Shown here piece after piece: positions 5,879 to 6,488 of a stretch of DNA of 6,488 nt. How positions within the stretch are numbered: the first letter of the stretch is position 1; the number at the start of each line of letters is the position of its first letter. The notes beneath the pieces were generated by a model. That model saw nothing but the letters and a program-made list of their open reading frames with translations, was not told where the DNA came from and did not search any database. The DNA lies in NCBI GenBank assembly GCA_964606415.1, contig CAZSGN010000164.1, positions 1 through 6,488 on the forward strand. Reading direction: 5' to 3'. The position numbers and the translations under genes are program-made. This DNA comes from CAZSGN01 sp964606415 (GTDB lineage Bacteria; Bacteroidota; Bacteroidia; Bacteroidales; JBBRXJ01).

Positions 5879-6488
5879 GCCCAATAATAATACATTTGCT
5901 TACATCGCTATGGCAGATGAAGCGTTTTCGCATGAAATAAAATCCAGGTTAAATCAAAACCGGAAGGAAATTGAAAAACACCTGGGACAGTTCAATATTC
6001 ATCATATCTGCGTTTTTTATTGGCAGCAATTTTTCTTTTTTTATTTTGAGGGAAGAGAAGATGCCATCGAAGATTTAAAAAAAGGTGATTTTTTTAACCG
6101 TTATCTTTATTTGCCTCTTCAAGACTTATCATGGGAGAAAGCAGAGCGTGTGTTTTTTGATGTGCCTCCCCGTGATGAAATACCTGTTAAACAAAAGTTT
6201 GGGCAGGTGATCAGGGTGAAGCCCGATAAACTTGCTTATTACAAAGAGCTACACGCCAATCCCTGGCCCGGTGTTATTAAGGCTATTGAACAGGCTAATC
6301 TGCAGAATTATTCGATCTTTCTCTATAAGGATCAATATTTATTTGGTTATATGGAATACACGGGTGATGATCTTCAGCATGACATGGAAAGCATTGCTGC
6401 AGATCCCGTCACACAAGCATGGTGGAAAGAAACGGATCCCTGCCAGGAATCACTAAGCGACGATCCCGGGCAATGGTGGGTAGATATG
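5871..6488 (+). CDS. Sugar mutarotase, RhaM/DUF718 family, apparently duplicated fold (3' end outside window)
   Basis: This reading frame is open from ATG 5871 to the window edge (206 codons, no stop seen). Residues about 109-206 resemble L-rhamnose mutarotase RhaM: F110-P118 forms the first strand, Y124 and H128 match the catalytic-site Tyr18/His22 of E. coli RhaM with the same spacing, W132-P133 matches its WP, and W184-W185 its WW pair. Such enzymes interconvert alpha and beta anomers of 6-deoxysugars; beside fucI and fucK, L-fucose is the probable substrate, although rhamnose is possible. Residues about 8-105 look like a second, degenerate copy of the same fold, where I23 and L27 replace the Tyr and His. 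E. coli RhaM is only 104 residues, so this protein is about twice as long or more. The ATG overlaps the fucK stop (ATGAGTGA), favouring translational coupling; an internal ATG at 5910 (M14) is an alternative start. The family is fairly sure, the substrate is inferred, and the C-terminal end is unknown. Confidence 0.85.
   Translation, partial: MSEPNNNTFAYIAMADEAFSHEIKSRLNQNRKEIEKHLGQFNIHHICVFYWQQFFFFYFEGREDAIEDLKKGDFFNRYLYLPLQDLSWEKAERVFFDVPPRDEIPVKQKFGQVIRVKPDKLAYYKELHANPWPGVIKAIEQANLQNYSIFLYKDQYLFGYMEYTGDDLQHDMESIAADPVTQAWWKETDPCQESLSDDPGQWWVDM

Noticed and set aside
6232..6456. Plus-strand 74-residue open frame near the right edge
   Set aside because: It is a different frame of the mutarotase gene, whose own frame contains the conserved Tyr/His and Trp-Trp positions across the same bases.
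1..6488. Search for a new defence, mobile or CRISPR system
   Set aside because: All coding space is accounted for by five recognisable metabolic or cell-wall genes; no direct repeats, transposase, integrase, attachment site or RNA gene was found.

Overview
The window looks like part of a Bacteroidota (probably Bacteroidales-type) chromosome. Three things point there: the first gene is a membrane-anchored M23 peptidase of the kind typical of that phylum, intergenic DNA is very AT-rich with no convincing Shine-Dalgarno sequences and A/T-rich stretches before the start codons, and a perfect TAnnTTTG -7 element lies ahead of the first gene. This is inference from sequence character and family resemblance, not a database match.

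Layout: 1-349 is AT-rich and holds no gene I can support. It contains a terminator-like hairpin (72-103) and a promoter-like -7 element (318-325). 350-1216 encodes the M23 peptidase, and 1222-2379, only 5 nt later, encodes Dxr (DXP reductoisomerase, MEP isoprenoid pathway). The two look like a housekeeping pair transcribed together. A 175-nt gap (2380-2554) holds an inverted repeat and a possible promoter. After it come L-fucose isomerase FucI (2555-4351), L-fuculokinase FucK (4400-5878) and, overlapping fucK by 8 nt, an RhaM/DUF718-family sugar mutarotase (5871 to the window end, incomplete). All five genes are on the + strand.

The second block is an L-fucose catabolic cluster. The mutarotase would interconvert the anomers of fucose (or a similar 6-deoxysugar), FucI would convert L-fucose to L-fuculose, and FucK would make L-fuculose 1-phosphate. 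The aldolase FucA, a permease and a regulator are not in the window; they may lie downstream or elsewhere. Catalytic residues are intact in Dxr, FucI, FucK, the M23 peptidase and the C-terminal half of the mutarotase.

The most unusual item is the last gene. Its product appears to be an internal duplication of the RhaM fold, with a C-terminal copy that keeps the Tyr/His pair and an N-terminal copy that has lost both. The second point of interest is the junction after dxr, where a fucose block occupies the place where rseP often follows in this phylum. I see no CRISPR array, insertion sequence, RNA gene or clearly new multi-gene system.
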